The position numbers and the translations under genes were made by a program. Below, in pieces: positions 45,545 through 57,502 of a stretch of 64,000 nt of DNA. Location: the NCBI RefSeq assembly GCF_019049855.1, contig NZ_JAHLSY010000004.1, positions 62,001-126,000 of the forward strand, written 5' to 3'. This DNA is from Hydrogenophilus thiooxidans (GTDB lineage Bacteria; Pseudomonadota; Gammaproteobacteria; Burkholderiales; Rhodocyclaceae). Within the stretch, counting starts at the first letter, position 1; every line of letters begins with the position of its first letter. Below the pieces are notes generated by a model. That model was not told the origin of the DNA, made no database searches, and saw nothing but the letters and a program-made list of their open reading frames with translations.

Positions 45545-47059
45545 ATGGTTACGGAAACGGAAAACCAGCAAACCGGGGAGTCTCGCTCGACCTCAGGTGA
45601 AGCCTCCTCCGCGCAAGCAGGCGCGCCGGTTGCTTCTCACTCGCAAGCCACGCGTAACCCATCGCGTGCACAGCTCGAAAACGAAGAGCAATCGCTCTAC
45701 ACGAAACGCAAAAAGCTCTATGTGCGGTCCACGAGCGGTACGTTCCAAAATTGGCGGTGGTTCTTTGTTTTTCTCACCCAAGCGATCTTCTATGGTTTGC
45801 CGTGGCTAGACTGGAATGGCCGTCAGGCGGTGCTCTTTCACCTGGTCGAACGGAAGTTTTACCTTTTTGGATGGGTCTTCTGGCCGCAAGACGTCTTCTT
45901 TTTGGCCATTATCTTGATTCTCTCGGCGTACGCGCTTTTCTTCTTCACGACGATCGCCGGGCGGCTCTGGTGCGGCTACACCTGTCCTCAGACGGTCTAC
46001 ACCGAGATTTTCATGTGGTTCGAAGAGAGAATCGAAGGGGACCACATCAAGCGGCGCAAACTCGACCAGGCTCCATGGAACGCGGAAAAGGTTTTGCGGC
46101 GTGGCGGAAAATATCTGGTGTGGATTCTCTTTTCGTTATGGACGGGCTTTACGCTCGTGATGTACTTCACCCCGCGCGAAGAGCTGCTAGCCGAGTTGGC
46201 AACCCTCAGCTTTGGGCCGTGGGAGTGGTTCTGGATCTTTTTCTACGCCGGTTTTACCTATTTGCTTGCGGGCGTCTTGCGGGAACAGGTCTGTAAATAC
46301 ATGTGTCCGTACGCTCGCTTCCAGGGGGTGATGTTCGATCCGGATACGCTGATCATCACCTATGATGATGAGCGGGGTGAGCCGCGGGGACCGCGGAAAA
46401 AGGGGATCGATCCGCGATCGGTTGGCAAGGGAGATTGCATCGACTGTGGCATTTGCGTCCAGGTTTGCCCCACTGGGATCGATATCCGCAATGGGTTGCA
46501 ATATGAGTGCATTGGGTGTGCCGCGTGCATCGACGCGTGCAACGAGGTGATGGATAAGATGGGGTATCCCCGTGGCTTGATTCGGTACAGTACGGAAAAC
46601 GCGATGCTCCACCACTGGAGCCGGGAGCAGGCGTGGCGTCGGGTGTTGCGGCCCCGGGTGCTGGTTTATGGCGTTCTGCTTGCGCTCTTTACCGGTGTGC
46701 TCCTTTATAAAATTGCGACCCGTCCGGATGTGCGCGTCGATGTGCTCCGCGACCGCGCGGCGCTTTCGCGCGAGTTGCCGGGCGGCTGGATCGAGAATGT
46801 CTATACGCTGCGGTTGATGAACATGGCGGAGCGGCCACGGCAGTACGCGATCTCAGTGAGTGGGATTCCTGGGCTACGTTTAGAGGGTCCCGAATCGATC
46901 GCAATGCCTGCTGCGACCACGGAATCGGTCGTCGTCTCGGTGCAAGCGCCTGCGCAAGCGGTGAAACCGGGGCGTTACGACATCGAGTTCGAGATTCGGG
47001 TTGCCGACGAACCCGAAAATGTCACGCGTGAGCATGCAACCTTCTTGGTGACGGAGTAA
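45545..47059 (+). CDS. ccoG: Cytochrome c oxidase accessory protein CcoG
   Basis: A 504-residue membrane ferredoxin (RdxA/FixG type), implicated in reducing copper for cbb3 assembly. After a polar N-terminus (about 1-60) come five helices, the CGYTCPQTVYTE and CKYMCPYARFQ motifs, two 4Fe-4S motifs (CIDCGICVQVCPTGID and CIGCAACIDACNEVMD), and a C-terminal immunoglobulin-like domain. ATG 45545 is seven bases after GAAGGA; an ATG two codons earlier is too close. Followed after seven bases by ccoH. Confidence 0.94.
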   Translation: MVTETENQQTGESRSTSGEASSAQAGAPVASHSQATRNPSRAQLENEEQSLYTKRKKLYVRSTSGTFQNWRWFFVFLTQAIFYGLPWLDWNGRQAVLFHLVERKFYLFGWVFWPQDVFFLAIILILSAYALFFFTTIAGRLWCGYTCPQTVYTEIFMWFEERIEGDHIKRRKLDQAPWNAEKVLRRGGKYLVWILFSLWTGFTLVMYFTPREELLAELATLSFGPWEWFWIFFYAGFTYLLAGVLREQVCKYMCPYARFQGVMFDPDTLIITYDDERGEPRGPRKKGIDPRSVGKGDCIDCGICVQVCPTGIDIRNGLQYECIGCAACIDACNEVMDKMGYPRGLIRYSTENAMLHHWSREQAWRRVLRPRVLVYGVLLALFTGVLLYKIATRPDVRVDVLRDRAALSRELPGGWIENVYTLRLMNMAERPRQYAISVSGIPGLRLEGPESIAMPAATTESVVVSVQAPAQAVKPGRYDIEFEIRVADEPENVTREHATFLVTE

Positions 47060-47066
47060 CGCAGGA

Positions 47067-47582
47067 ATGGACCGTCCGGAGACCAACCCAACGCCTTGGT
47101 ACAAGCAACGGTGGCCGTGGTTGCTGATGGCGCCGCCGCTTGTGGCTGTGGTCGCGGGTTTTTACACCTTGAAATTGGCGATTCAGAGCTGGGATGGGTT
47201 GGTGTCGGACGATTACTACAAAGAAGGGTTGGCGATTCAACAGCGGATCGATCGTACTGCAAAAGCGGCTGAACTGGGTCTTGCCGCGTGGGTGCAATGG
47301 AACGATGGGCGTTTAACCCTATGGTTCGACCCGGCGCGTCTCAAAATCGATCCGCCGCATCTCATTACCGTGCGTTTCGTTCATCCGACGCAGAGCGGGA
47401 AAGACCAGCAGCTCAACCTGGTGCTCGATCAGGGACGCTACTGGGCCCCGCTCGCGTTGCCGACGATGGGGCGTTGGAACGTGGTCATCGAAGACGAGTC
47501 CCGCCAGTGGCGACTGAGCGGAACCATTGTTGTCCCGACAGAGAGAGAGGAACTCATCCAACCCATTGTTCCCAATGAGTAA
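47067..47582 (+). CDS. ccoH: Cbb3 oxidase assembly protein CcoH (FixH)
   Basis: A 171-residue membrane-anchored protein. One helix (WLLMAPPLVAVVAGFYTL) is followed by the FixH signature SDDYYKEGLAIQQRIDRTAKA and a periplasmic beta-domain. It is required for stable cbb3 assembly. It follows ccoG by seven bases and is followed after 11 bases by a DUF3149 peptide gene. Confidence 0.92.
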   Translation: MDRPETNPTPWYKQRWPWLLMAPPLVAVVAGFYTLKLAIQSWDGLVSDDYYKEGLAIQQRIDRTAKAAELGLAAWVQWNDGRLTLWFDPARLKIDPPHLITVRFVHPTQSGKDQQLNLVLDQGRYWAPLALPTMGRWNVVIEDESRQWRLSGTIVVPTEREELIQPIVPNE

Positions 47583-47593
47583 AGGAGGGCATC

Positions 47594-47731
47594 ATGTCTG
47601 ACGTACTGCGGGAGTTCTTCACCACCGATATCGGGTTGTTGAGCCTCTTTACGATAAGTTTTGTAATTGTGATGGCGAGCTTCATCTACCGCTTCGTCAA
47701 GCGGCATATGAACGACAAGCCGGAAGCGTAA
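47594..47731 (+). CDS. DUF3149-family small membrane protein
   Basis: A 45-residue peptide starting MSDVLREFFTTDIGLLSL, with one helix (LLSLFTISFVIVMASFIY) and a basic tail RFVKRHMNDKPEA. This matches DUF3149 peptides found after ccoH in betaproteobacteria; function unknown. ATG follows AAAGGAGG. It closes the ccoGH transcription unit and a strong terminator follows. Confidence 0.85.
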   Translation: MSDVLREFFTTDIGLLSLFTISFVIVMASFIYRFVKRHMNDKPEA

Positions 47732-47764
47732 CGAAGGACAGCCGAATCACGAACCGTGTGCCGA

Positions 47765-47801
47765 TAAGGCCTTCCTCGCTTGACGAGGAAGGCCTTATTT
47801 T
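47765..47801 (+). terminator. Terminator after the cco region
   Basis: TAAGGCCTTCCTCG (47765-47778), loop CTTGA, CGAGGAAGGCCTTA (47784-47797), then TTTT. A perfect 14-bp stem that also lies before the convergent uspA end, so it may work both ways. Confidence 0.87.
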
Positions 47802-47829
47802 CGATCGGAACAACGCAATCTGCTGCCAG

Positions 47830-48273
47830 TTAGCGATAGACCAGAACCGGCAGTTTGGTGTGCGAGAGGACCTTATTGGTGACGCTCCCGAGGAGCAGTC
47901 GGGCGATGCCACTGCGGCCGTGGGACGCGATGAAAATGAGATCGCAACCGTGCCGTTCCGCTGCGTCGATGATTGCGTCAGCGGGAGCGTCGCTCACCAC
48001 GGTATCGCTATCTGCTTCGACTCCGGCCTCGCTGGCCTTTTCTTTCGCTGCGTTGAGGATGGTATGGGCTTCTTCCTGAGCGGCTTTGCGGAACTGTTCC
48101 GGTGTCGTGGGATCGATCAGCGCCCCCTCGCCATAGACCGGAAGGGGGAAATCGGGTTGGGCATAGAAAAAGGTGATGCGGGCGTTGAGGGCTTTTGCGA
48201 ACGCCACCGCTCGTTCGACCGCAGCGAGCGAAAGTTCGGAACCATCGGTGGGGACGAGAAGATGGCGAAACAT
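47830..48273 (-). CDS. Universal stress protein A family protein
   Basis: A 147-residue single-domain Usp. It starts MFRHLLVPTDGSELSL; the ATP-binding motif is seen as IASHGRSGIARLLLGSVTNKVL followed by LPVLVYR (shown in parts: SHGRSGIARLLLGS). Such proteins bind ATP and help survival under starvation or oxygen limitation. ATG 48273 follows AAGGAG. Position beside the cbb3 genes would suit low-oxygen induction, but no FNR box is visible before it. Confidence 0.9.
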   Translation of the reverse strand: MFRHLLVPTDGSELSLAAVERAVAFAKALNARITFFYAQPDFPLPVYGEGALIDPTTPEQFRKAAQEEAHTILNAAKEKASEAGVEADSDTVVSDAPADAIIDAAERHGCDLIFIASHGRSGIARLLLGSVTNKVLSHTKLPVLVYR

Positions 48274-48344
48274 GGCAAGGCTCCTTCCATTTGTGTTAGA
48301 TTGAGCCATTATAGCCGAATGGTGAAAAGGGAAAGGGGAGTGTC

Positions 48345-50057
48345 GTGAAAATGCTCCAGTCGACGCCAGAAAAGATGGCCGAGGTGCTTCACCAGATGGC
48401 GGAGGAGAGTTGGGATCCGATCGGAATGAGCGCGCCGCTTTTGCATGCGCTCTTTGCGTGGGGTGCGCACCCACTCGAAGCGAGCGCGTTATGGTGGCGC
48501 GCTGCCGAAGATGGTGCGCGCTGGCAGCAGTTCGTATGGCAGCGTGCGCTGGGCGAAACGAATTCGCCCGTACCGTTTCCGCCGGTGGCCGATGACGCCC
48601 GCTGGGATCATCCGGCGTGGCAGGTTCATCCATTCTGGGCCGGTTGGCAGCAAGCCTATTTGGGTGCGACGCGTCTCATTCAGGATGCACTCTACGCCAC
48701 GCCTGGACTGAGCGAAAAGGAGCGCCGCCGTGCGGCGTTCTGGCATCGCACCTTTGCCAACGCGCTGGCGCCGACGAACTTTTTCTGGAGCAACCCAGAG
48801 GCGCAACGCCGCGCATTGGCAAGTGGCGGCGCATCGCTGTGGCAGGGGGTGAAGAACTTCTGGGCCGATCTCGCCGCGGGACAGGTGCGGATGTCCCGTA
48901 CCGACGATTTCCGTGTCGGCGAGAATCTGGCGACCACCCCGGGGCAGGTGGTGGCTCGCACCGCGTTGGTCGAGGTGATCCGCTACCATCCGACAACGCC
49001 CAACCAATACGCGCGGCCGATCGTGATCGTCCCGCCGTGGATCAACAAGTTTTACATCCTCGATTTGACGCCGGAAAAAAGCCTGGTGCGCTTTTTGCGC
49101 GATGCGGGTTTCGACCTCTTCATCATCAGTTGGCGAAACCCCACTGCCGAAATGGCGGCAACCACTTTCGAGGATTATTTGCGCTTGGGGATCGATTTTG
49201 CGGTGGAGACGGCGCGGACCTTGAGTGGCAGCGATAAGGTTCAGGCGGTCGGTTATTGCCTGGGGGGAACGGCGCTGGCCAGTTACGCGGCCGCAAAAGG
49301 GGTAGAGCCGGGAAGCGAAACGCCCCTTGCCAGCGTGACGTTCTTCACGACACTGGTTGATTTTTCCGCACCAGGGGATATCGAGGTGTTCGTCGATCCC
49401 GGAACCGTGCGCTATCTGTGCCACAAGATGCGGCTTACGGGGTATCTCGACGGGGCGGAGATGGCGGCTGCGTTTCGGTTGTTGCGCGCCAATTCCCTGA
49501 TTTGGTATTACGTTGTGCATGGGTGGCTCTATGGCGAAGAGCCGCAGCCATTTGACGTGCTCTATTGGAACATGGATACCACACGGATGCCCGCCGCGAT
49601 GCACTGCTGGTATCTGCGCGAACTCTACCTGAAGAATCGCCTGATTCAGCCCGGTGCTTTGCAGTTGATGGGGCAGCCGATCGACCTACGGGCGATCACC
49701 GTACCGGTCTATGCCGTGGGTGCGGAAGACGATCACATCGCGCCGTGGCGACAGACTTATCAGTTACTCAAACACGTGCGTGGCCCCAAACGGTACGTCT
49801 TGTCGAATTCGGGGCATATCCTCGGTATCGTGAACCCGCCCAAGGATCCGCCCAAGCGCCATTACCGGGCGAGCGACTTCGCTTCGCTCGTGCCAAAGGC
49901 CGAGGAGTGGTTTGCGGCGACCGACCCCCAGCCCAACAGTTGGTGGCCCGACTGGGTGGATTGGTTACGGCGCGAAGCTGGGGCGACGAAAGCGGCATCG
50001 ACTCCGGAAAAGTGGCCCAATCTGGGCGCAGCGCCAGGGCGGTACGTCCATGAGTGA
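48345..50057 (+). CDS. phaC: Class I poly(3-hydroxyalkanoate) synthase
   Basis: A 570-residue synthase that polymerises hydroxyacyl-CoA. The lipase-like box is GYCLGGTALA with the catalytic Cys near residue 306; the catalytic Asp is in VGAEDDHIAPW and His in SNSGHILGIVNPP. N-terminal TNFFWSNPEAQRRAL and PPWINKFYILDLTPEKSL are class I signatures. Start is GTG after AAAGGGGAG; an ATG two codons on is possible. No phaA or phaB lies beside it, but a phasin gene is at 9.4 kb. Confidence 0.93.
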   Translation: MKMLQSTPEKMAEVLHQMAEESWDPIGMSAPLLHALFAWGAHPLEASALWWRAAEDGARWQQFVWQRALGETNSPVPFPPVADDARWDHPAWQVHPFWAGWQQAYLGATRLIQDALYATPGLSEKERRRAAFWHRTFANALAPTNFFWSNPEAQRRALASGGASLWQGVKNFWADLAAGQVRMSRTDDFRVGENLATTPGQVVARTALVEVIRYHPTTPNQYARPIVIVPPWINKFYILDLTPEKSLVRFLRDAGFDLFIISWRNPTAEMAATTFEDYLRLGIDFAVETARTLSGSDKVQAVGYCLGGTALASYAAAKGVEPGSETPLASVTFFTTLVDFSAPGDIEVFVDPGTVRYLCHKMRLTGYLDGAEMAAAFRLLRANSLIWYYVVHGWLYGEEPQPFDVLYWNMDTTRMPAAMHCWYLRELYLKNRLIQPGALQLMGQPIDLRAITVPVYAVGAEDDHIAPWRQTYQLLKHVRGPKRYVLSNSGHILGIVNPPKDPPKRHYRASDFASLVPKAEEWFAATDPQPNSWWPDWVDWLRREAGATKAASTPEKWPNLGAAPGRYVHE

Positions 50058-50094
50058 CACGGTACTTGTTCCTGACGGGCGCGCGCTTCTTCCC

Positions 50095-50847
50095 TTAGGG
50101 CGCGGTGGCGTTTGCCGGATCGGTACGTTCGGGATAGAGGAGTTGCCGTAACCCTTCACGGTTCAGCAGTGCGATTTCGCGGCGATCGACGCGGAGATAG
50201 CCCGCTTCTTGAAACGCGGAAAGGGTGCGCGAGACGGTCTCCAGTTTGAGCCCAAGGTACGAGCCGATCTCTTCGCGGGTCATCCGCAGGCGAAACTGGT
50301 TTGGGGAGAAGCCGCGGGTAGCAAAGCGCTGCGAGAGGTTGAGCAGAAACGCCGCCAGTCGCTCTTCGGCGCGCATCGATCCCAAGAGCGTCATTACCCC
50401 TTGTTCGCGGACGATTTCGCGCGACAGCACTTTATGGAACTGGGTCATCAACGCGGGAATCTCTTGGGCGAGCGCTTCGAGCTGCGCGTATTCGATCACG
50501 CAGACTTCGCTGTCTTCGAGCGCAATCGCTGTGACCGCGTGGCGTCCGCTGCCGATGCCGTCGAGCCCGAGGAGCTCTCCGGTCATTTGAAACCCAGTGA
50601 CTTGTTCGCGACCGTCTGTGAGGGTGAGGACGGTTTTGAACGAGCCGAGGCGCACCGCATAGAGCGCTTCGAATGGCGCTTGACTTTCGAAGAGTGCCTG
50701 GTGGCGTTTCACCCGCTTGCGAACCGAGACCAAGGTGTCGAGCTTTTTGAGGTCGTTTGCGGGTAGCCCGACGGGTAGGCAGAGCTCGACGAGGTTACAT
50801 TGCGCGCAGGCGATGCGCAACTGTTCGGGTAGCGCCGCGGGTCGCAT
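50095..50847 (-). CDS. fnr: FNR-type oxygen-sensing transcription regulator
   Basis: A 250-residue CRP/FNR protein. It carries all four cluster cysteines: IACAQCNLVELCLP (C14, C17, C23 from this start) and C116 in DSEVCVIEY, so it should hold an oxygen-labile 4Fe-4S cluster. The recognition helix ETVSR (in GLKLETVSRTLSAF) is the FNR type that reads TTGAT half-sites. ATG 50847 is chosen because GGAG lies six bases upstream; ATG 50883, 12 codons earlier, lacks a ribosome site. FNR boxes in this window precede the candidate sRNA, ccoN and hemN, which are likely targets. Confidence 0.92.
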   Translation of the reverse strand: MRPAALPEQLRIACAQCNLVELCLPVGLPANDLKKLDTLVSVRKRVKRHQALFESQAPFEALYAVRLGSFKTVLTLTDGREQVTGFQMTGELLGLDGIGSGRHAVTAIALEDSEVCVIEYAQLEALAQEIPALMTQFHKVLSREIVREQGVMTLLGSMRAEERLAAFLLNLSQRFATRGFSPNQFRLRMTREEIGSYLGLKLETVSRTLSAFQEAGYLRVDRREIALLNREGLRQLLYPERTDPANATAP

Positions 50848-50882
50848 CGCGTTCTCCAGGGGTTGGGGTTTTTGGCCGCTCA

Positions 50883-50896
50883 TTGAGGTGCGTCAA
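50883..50896. promoter_or_regulatory. FNR box 3 between fnr and hemN
   Basis: TTGAGGTGCGTCAA. A -10-like CATAGT at 50919-50924 puts the box centre about 41 bases before a predicted hemN start near 50931. It also lies 36 bases before the fnr start, so it could give autoregulation. Confidence 0.7.
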
Positions 50897-50959
50897 AGAC
50901 AGTCGTCCTTTTTTGTGCCATAGTATCGGATTGTGATCGAGTCCGCAAGGAGCGTGACC

Positions 50960-52354
50960 GTGAGTCACTTTTCGCAAACGGTGGTCTTCGACCCGGAGTT
51001 GATTCGCCGTTTCGATATCGCAGGGCCGCGTTACACCTCTTACCCCACGGCCGACCGTTTCGTCGAGGCGTTTGGTCCAGAGGCGTACGGAGAAGCTCTG
51101 GCCAGTCGAGCCGTTGCTGGGGCGCAGCGGCCGCTTTCGCTCTACGTCCATATTCCGTACTGCAACACCATCTGCTACTACTGTGCGTGCAACAAGATCA
51201 TCACCAAAGACCATTCCCGTTCGTCGCGTTATCTCGATTACTTGGAACGGGAGATGGCGCTCGTTGCCGAAAAGCTCACCGGCAGCCGTACGGTTGCGCA
51301 GTTACACTTTGGCGGCGGCACCCCTACCTTTTTGCACGAATCGGAGCTGCGTCGGCTGTGGGCTGCGATTCGGCGCACCTTCACCTTGATCGAGCACGGG
51401 GAGTATTCGATCGAGGTCGACCCCCGCAAGGTGGGCCGCGAGCAGGTTTTTTTGTTGCGCGAACTCGGGTTCAACCGCATGAGTATCGGGGTGCAAGATT
51501 TCGATCCCGTGGTGCAACGTGCGGTGAACCGCGTGCAATCGCTGGAAGAGACGCAAGGGGTGTTGGAAGCGGCACGGCAGGCGGGGTTTCATTCGGTGAG
51601 TTTCGATCTGATTTACGGGTTGCCGCATCAATCGGTCGCGCGCTTTGCCAAAACGCTCGACGCGGTGATCGCGCTCGCGCCGGATCGGCTGTCGCTCTAC
51701 AGTTACGCCCATCTGCCACGTCTCTTCATGCCGCAGCGCCGAATCGACGAAGCGACACTACCCAGCGCAGCGGAGAAATTGGCGATTCTCAAGATGGCGA
51801 TCGAACGGCTGACCGACGCGGGGTATGTCTATATCGGGATGGATCACTTCGCCAAACCGGAAGACGAGTTGGCTGTGGCGCAGCGCGAAGGGCGGCTGCA
51901 TCGCAATTTTCAGGGGTATTCGACGCACGCCGAATGCGATTTGGTCGCACTGGGGATTTCGGCAATCAGTAAGATCGGTCCTTATTACGCGCAAAACCAC
52001 AAAACGGAAGAGCCTTATTACGACGCGCTCGACCGGGGTGAGTTGCCAACGCTGCGCGGGGTGGCGATGAGCCCGGACGATGTGTTGCGCCGCTCGATCA
52101 TCCAGGCGTTGATGTGCCACTTCGAGCTTTCGATCGACGCGGTCGAAGAGGCCAATTTGATCGACTTTGCGCACTACTTTGCGCCGGAGTTGGCCGATTT
52201 GCGCGAGATGGAAGCAGCCGGGCTGGTGACGGTGGGCGATCGTTGGATTACCGTGTTGCCGAAAGGTCGCCTGTTGGTGCGGGCGATCGCGATGGTCTTC
52301 GACCGCTACCTGCGCGCCGACCGCGAGCGCACCCGCTATTCGAAAGTGATCTGA
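50960..52354 (+). CDS. hemN: Oxygen-independent coproporphyrinogen III oxidase
   Basis: A 464-residue radical SAM enzyme that makes protoporphyrinogen IX without oxygen. The cluster motif [12 protein letters not shown] near residue 65 is the CxxxCxxCxC form of true Hem[14 protein letters not shown] at the N-terminus and HFGGGTPTF are also diagnostic. The start is GTG 50960, seven bases after AAGGAG; earlier in-frame GTG codons lie at or before that site. Likely FNR-activated, which fits heme supply for the cbb3 oxidase at low oxygen. Confidence 0.94.
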   Translation: MSHFSQTVVFDPELIRRFDIAGPRYTSYPTADRFVEAFGPEAYGEALASRAVAGAQRPLSLYVHIPYCNTICYYCACNKIITKDHSRSSRYLDYLEREMALVAEKLTGSRTVAQLHFGGGTPTFLHESELRRLWAAIRRTFTLIEHGEYSIEVDPRKVGREQVFLLRELGFNRMSIGVQDFDPVVQRAVNRVQSLEETQGVLEAARQAGFHSVSFDLIYGLPHQSVARFAKTLDAVIALAPDRLSLYSYAHLPRLFMPQRRIDEATLPSAAEKLAILKMAIERLTDAGYVYIGMDHFAKPEDELAVAQREGRLHRNFQGYSTHAECDLVALGISAISKIGPYYAQNHKTEEPYYDALDRGELPTLRGVAMSPDDVLRRSIIQALMCHFELSIDAVEEANLIDFAHYFAPELADLREMEAAGLVTVGDRWITVLPKGRLLVRAIAMVFDRYLRADRERTRYSKVI

Positions 52355-52365
52355 GCGGGGGATTT

Positions 52366-53088
52366 GTGGGGTCGGTTGGCGGTTATCTGGCGGTATTCCT
52401 CATCGGTCTCTTGGGCGGTGTGCACTGCTTCGGCATGTGCGGCGGGATCGTCGGGGCGTTGTCGCTGCAGACGAACCCTACCGCGGGTAGTGGCCCGGCG
52501 CGGTGGCTTTTGCACCTGACCTACAATCTGGCGCGGATCACCACCTATACCGTGTTGGGCGCGGTGCTTGGCGGTTTGGGGGCGATCGCGACTGTTCTCG
52601 AATCGGTGCTGCCCATTCAATTGGGGCTCTACGTGGTCGCAAACGGTCTGCTGATCGCGATGGGGCTCTATCTGTTGGGGCAGACGCGTTGGTTGGCGCC
52701 GGTCGAGCGCATAGGCCAGTTGCTGTGGGTCCGGGTGCAACCGCTGACCCACCGACTCTTACCGGTCCGGTCGATCCCTCAGGCGGCGCTCCTGGGCGGC
52801 CTCTGGGGGTTTCTCCCCTGTGGCTTGGTCTATAGTGTGCTCGCCACCGCGCTGATGAGCGGCAGTGCCGAACGGGGTGCGCTGGTGATGTTGGCGTTCG
52901 GGGTCGGGACGTTGCCCAATTTGTTGCTGGCTGGCTTGATGTTCCAGCGTTTCCGGCGTTGGGCACAGCATCCGCGGGCGCGGTGGGGCGCGGGCCTCGT
53001 CGTGATCGCGTTCGGGTTGTGGGGGTTGTGGCGCGCACCGGAACTGGGCGGTGCGATCTGGCAAGGGGTGGTCTGTCATACGCCGTGA
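52366..53088 (+). CDS. DsbD/SafE-like membrane protein, possible cbb3 maturation factor
   Basis: A 240-residue protein with about six helices. The repeated motifs GLLGGVHCFGMCGGIVGAL and GLWGFLPCGLVYSVL are typical of the DsbD_2 / 'sulfite exporter TauE/SafE' group, each with paired cysteines or a cysteine in a membrane helix. Members near ccoGHIS are linked with copper handling or cbb3 maturation. Start GTG 52366 follows GGGGGA; it begins 11 bases after hemN. Exact function not established. Confidence 0.78.
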   Translation: MGSVGGYLAVFLIGLLGGVHCFGMCGGIVGALSLQTNPTAGSGPARWLLHLTYNLARITTYTVLGAVLGGLGAIATVLESVLPIQLGLYVVANGLLIAMGLYLLGQTRWLAPVERIGQLLWVRVQPLTHRLLPVRSIPQAALLGGLWGFLPCGLVYSVLATALMSGSAERGALVMLAFGVGTLPNLLLAGLMFQRFRRWAQHPRARWGAGLVVIAFGLWGLWRAPELGGAIWQGVVCHTP

Positions 53089-53185
53089 GGGGATCGTTCG
53101 CGCGTTGCACACGAGCGGTGGCTGGGTTTGGCGGGCTTTGCCCGTATAATTGCACACGGTTTTTTAGCCACTAGGGAGTGATGTG

Positions 53186-53718
53186 ATGGCGTTTGAACGC
53201 GTTTCCGCTGGCAAAGACGTGCCGAACGATGTCAATGTGATCATCGAAATTCCGGCGCAGGCCGACCCGATCAAGTTCGAAATCGACAAAGACAGCGACG
53301 CAATCTTCGTCGATCGCTTCATGGGGACGTCGATGCGTTACCCCCTCAACTATGGGTATATTCCCCATACCCTCTCCGACGACGGCGATCCGGTGGATGT
53401 GCTGGTGATGACGCCGTTTCCGGTTCCGCCGGGGGTAGTGATTCGCTGCCGCCCGGTTGGGATCTTGAAGATGGAGGATGAGAGCGGGGTCGATGCGAAG
53501 GTGATCGCTGTGCCGGTAAGTAAATTGACGCCGCTCTACGACACGATCCAGTCGCTCGACGATTGTCCCAAATTGATCCTCGAGCAGGTGAAACATTTCT
53601 TCGAGCACTACAAGGATCTCGAGCCGGGCAAGTGGGTGAAGGTCACGGGCTGGGGTGGCGTCGATGAGGCGAAAGCCGAGATCCTGAACGGCGTCAAAAA
53701 CGCGGCGAAATCACGGGA

Positions 53719-53722
<4 letters not shown>
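53186..53722 (+). CDS. ppa: Inorganic pyrophosphatase
   Basis: A 178-residue family I soluble pyrophosphatase. Metal and substrate motifs: [30 protein letters not shown], the signature [11 protein letters not shown] and [16 protein letters not shown] 53186 follows AGGGAG by seven bases. A TATAAT at 53145-53150 is its probable -10. The stop overlaps the nadE ATG. Confidence 0.96.
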
Positions 53723-55702
<1,980 letters not shown>

Positions 55703-55772
55703 GCGCGCGAGGTGGTGCGGTGCTACTCGGGGGCAGTGGGCGCGAAGTGGGCTTACCCGTCACGAAGTAAGC

Positions 55773-57502
<1,730 letters not shown>

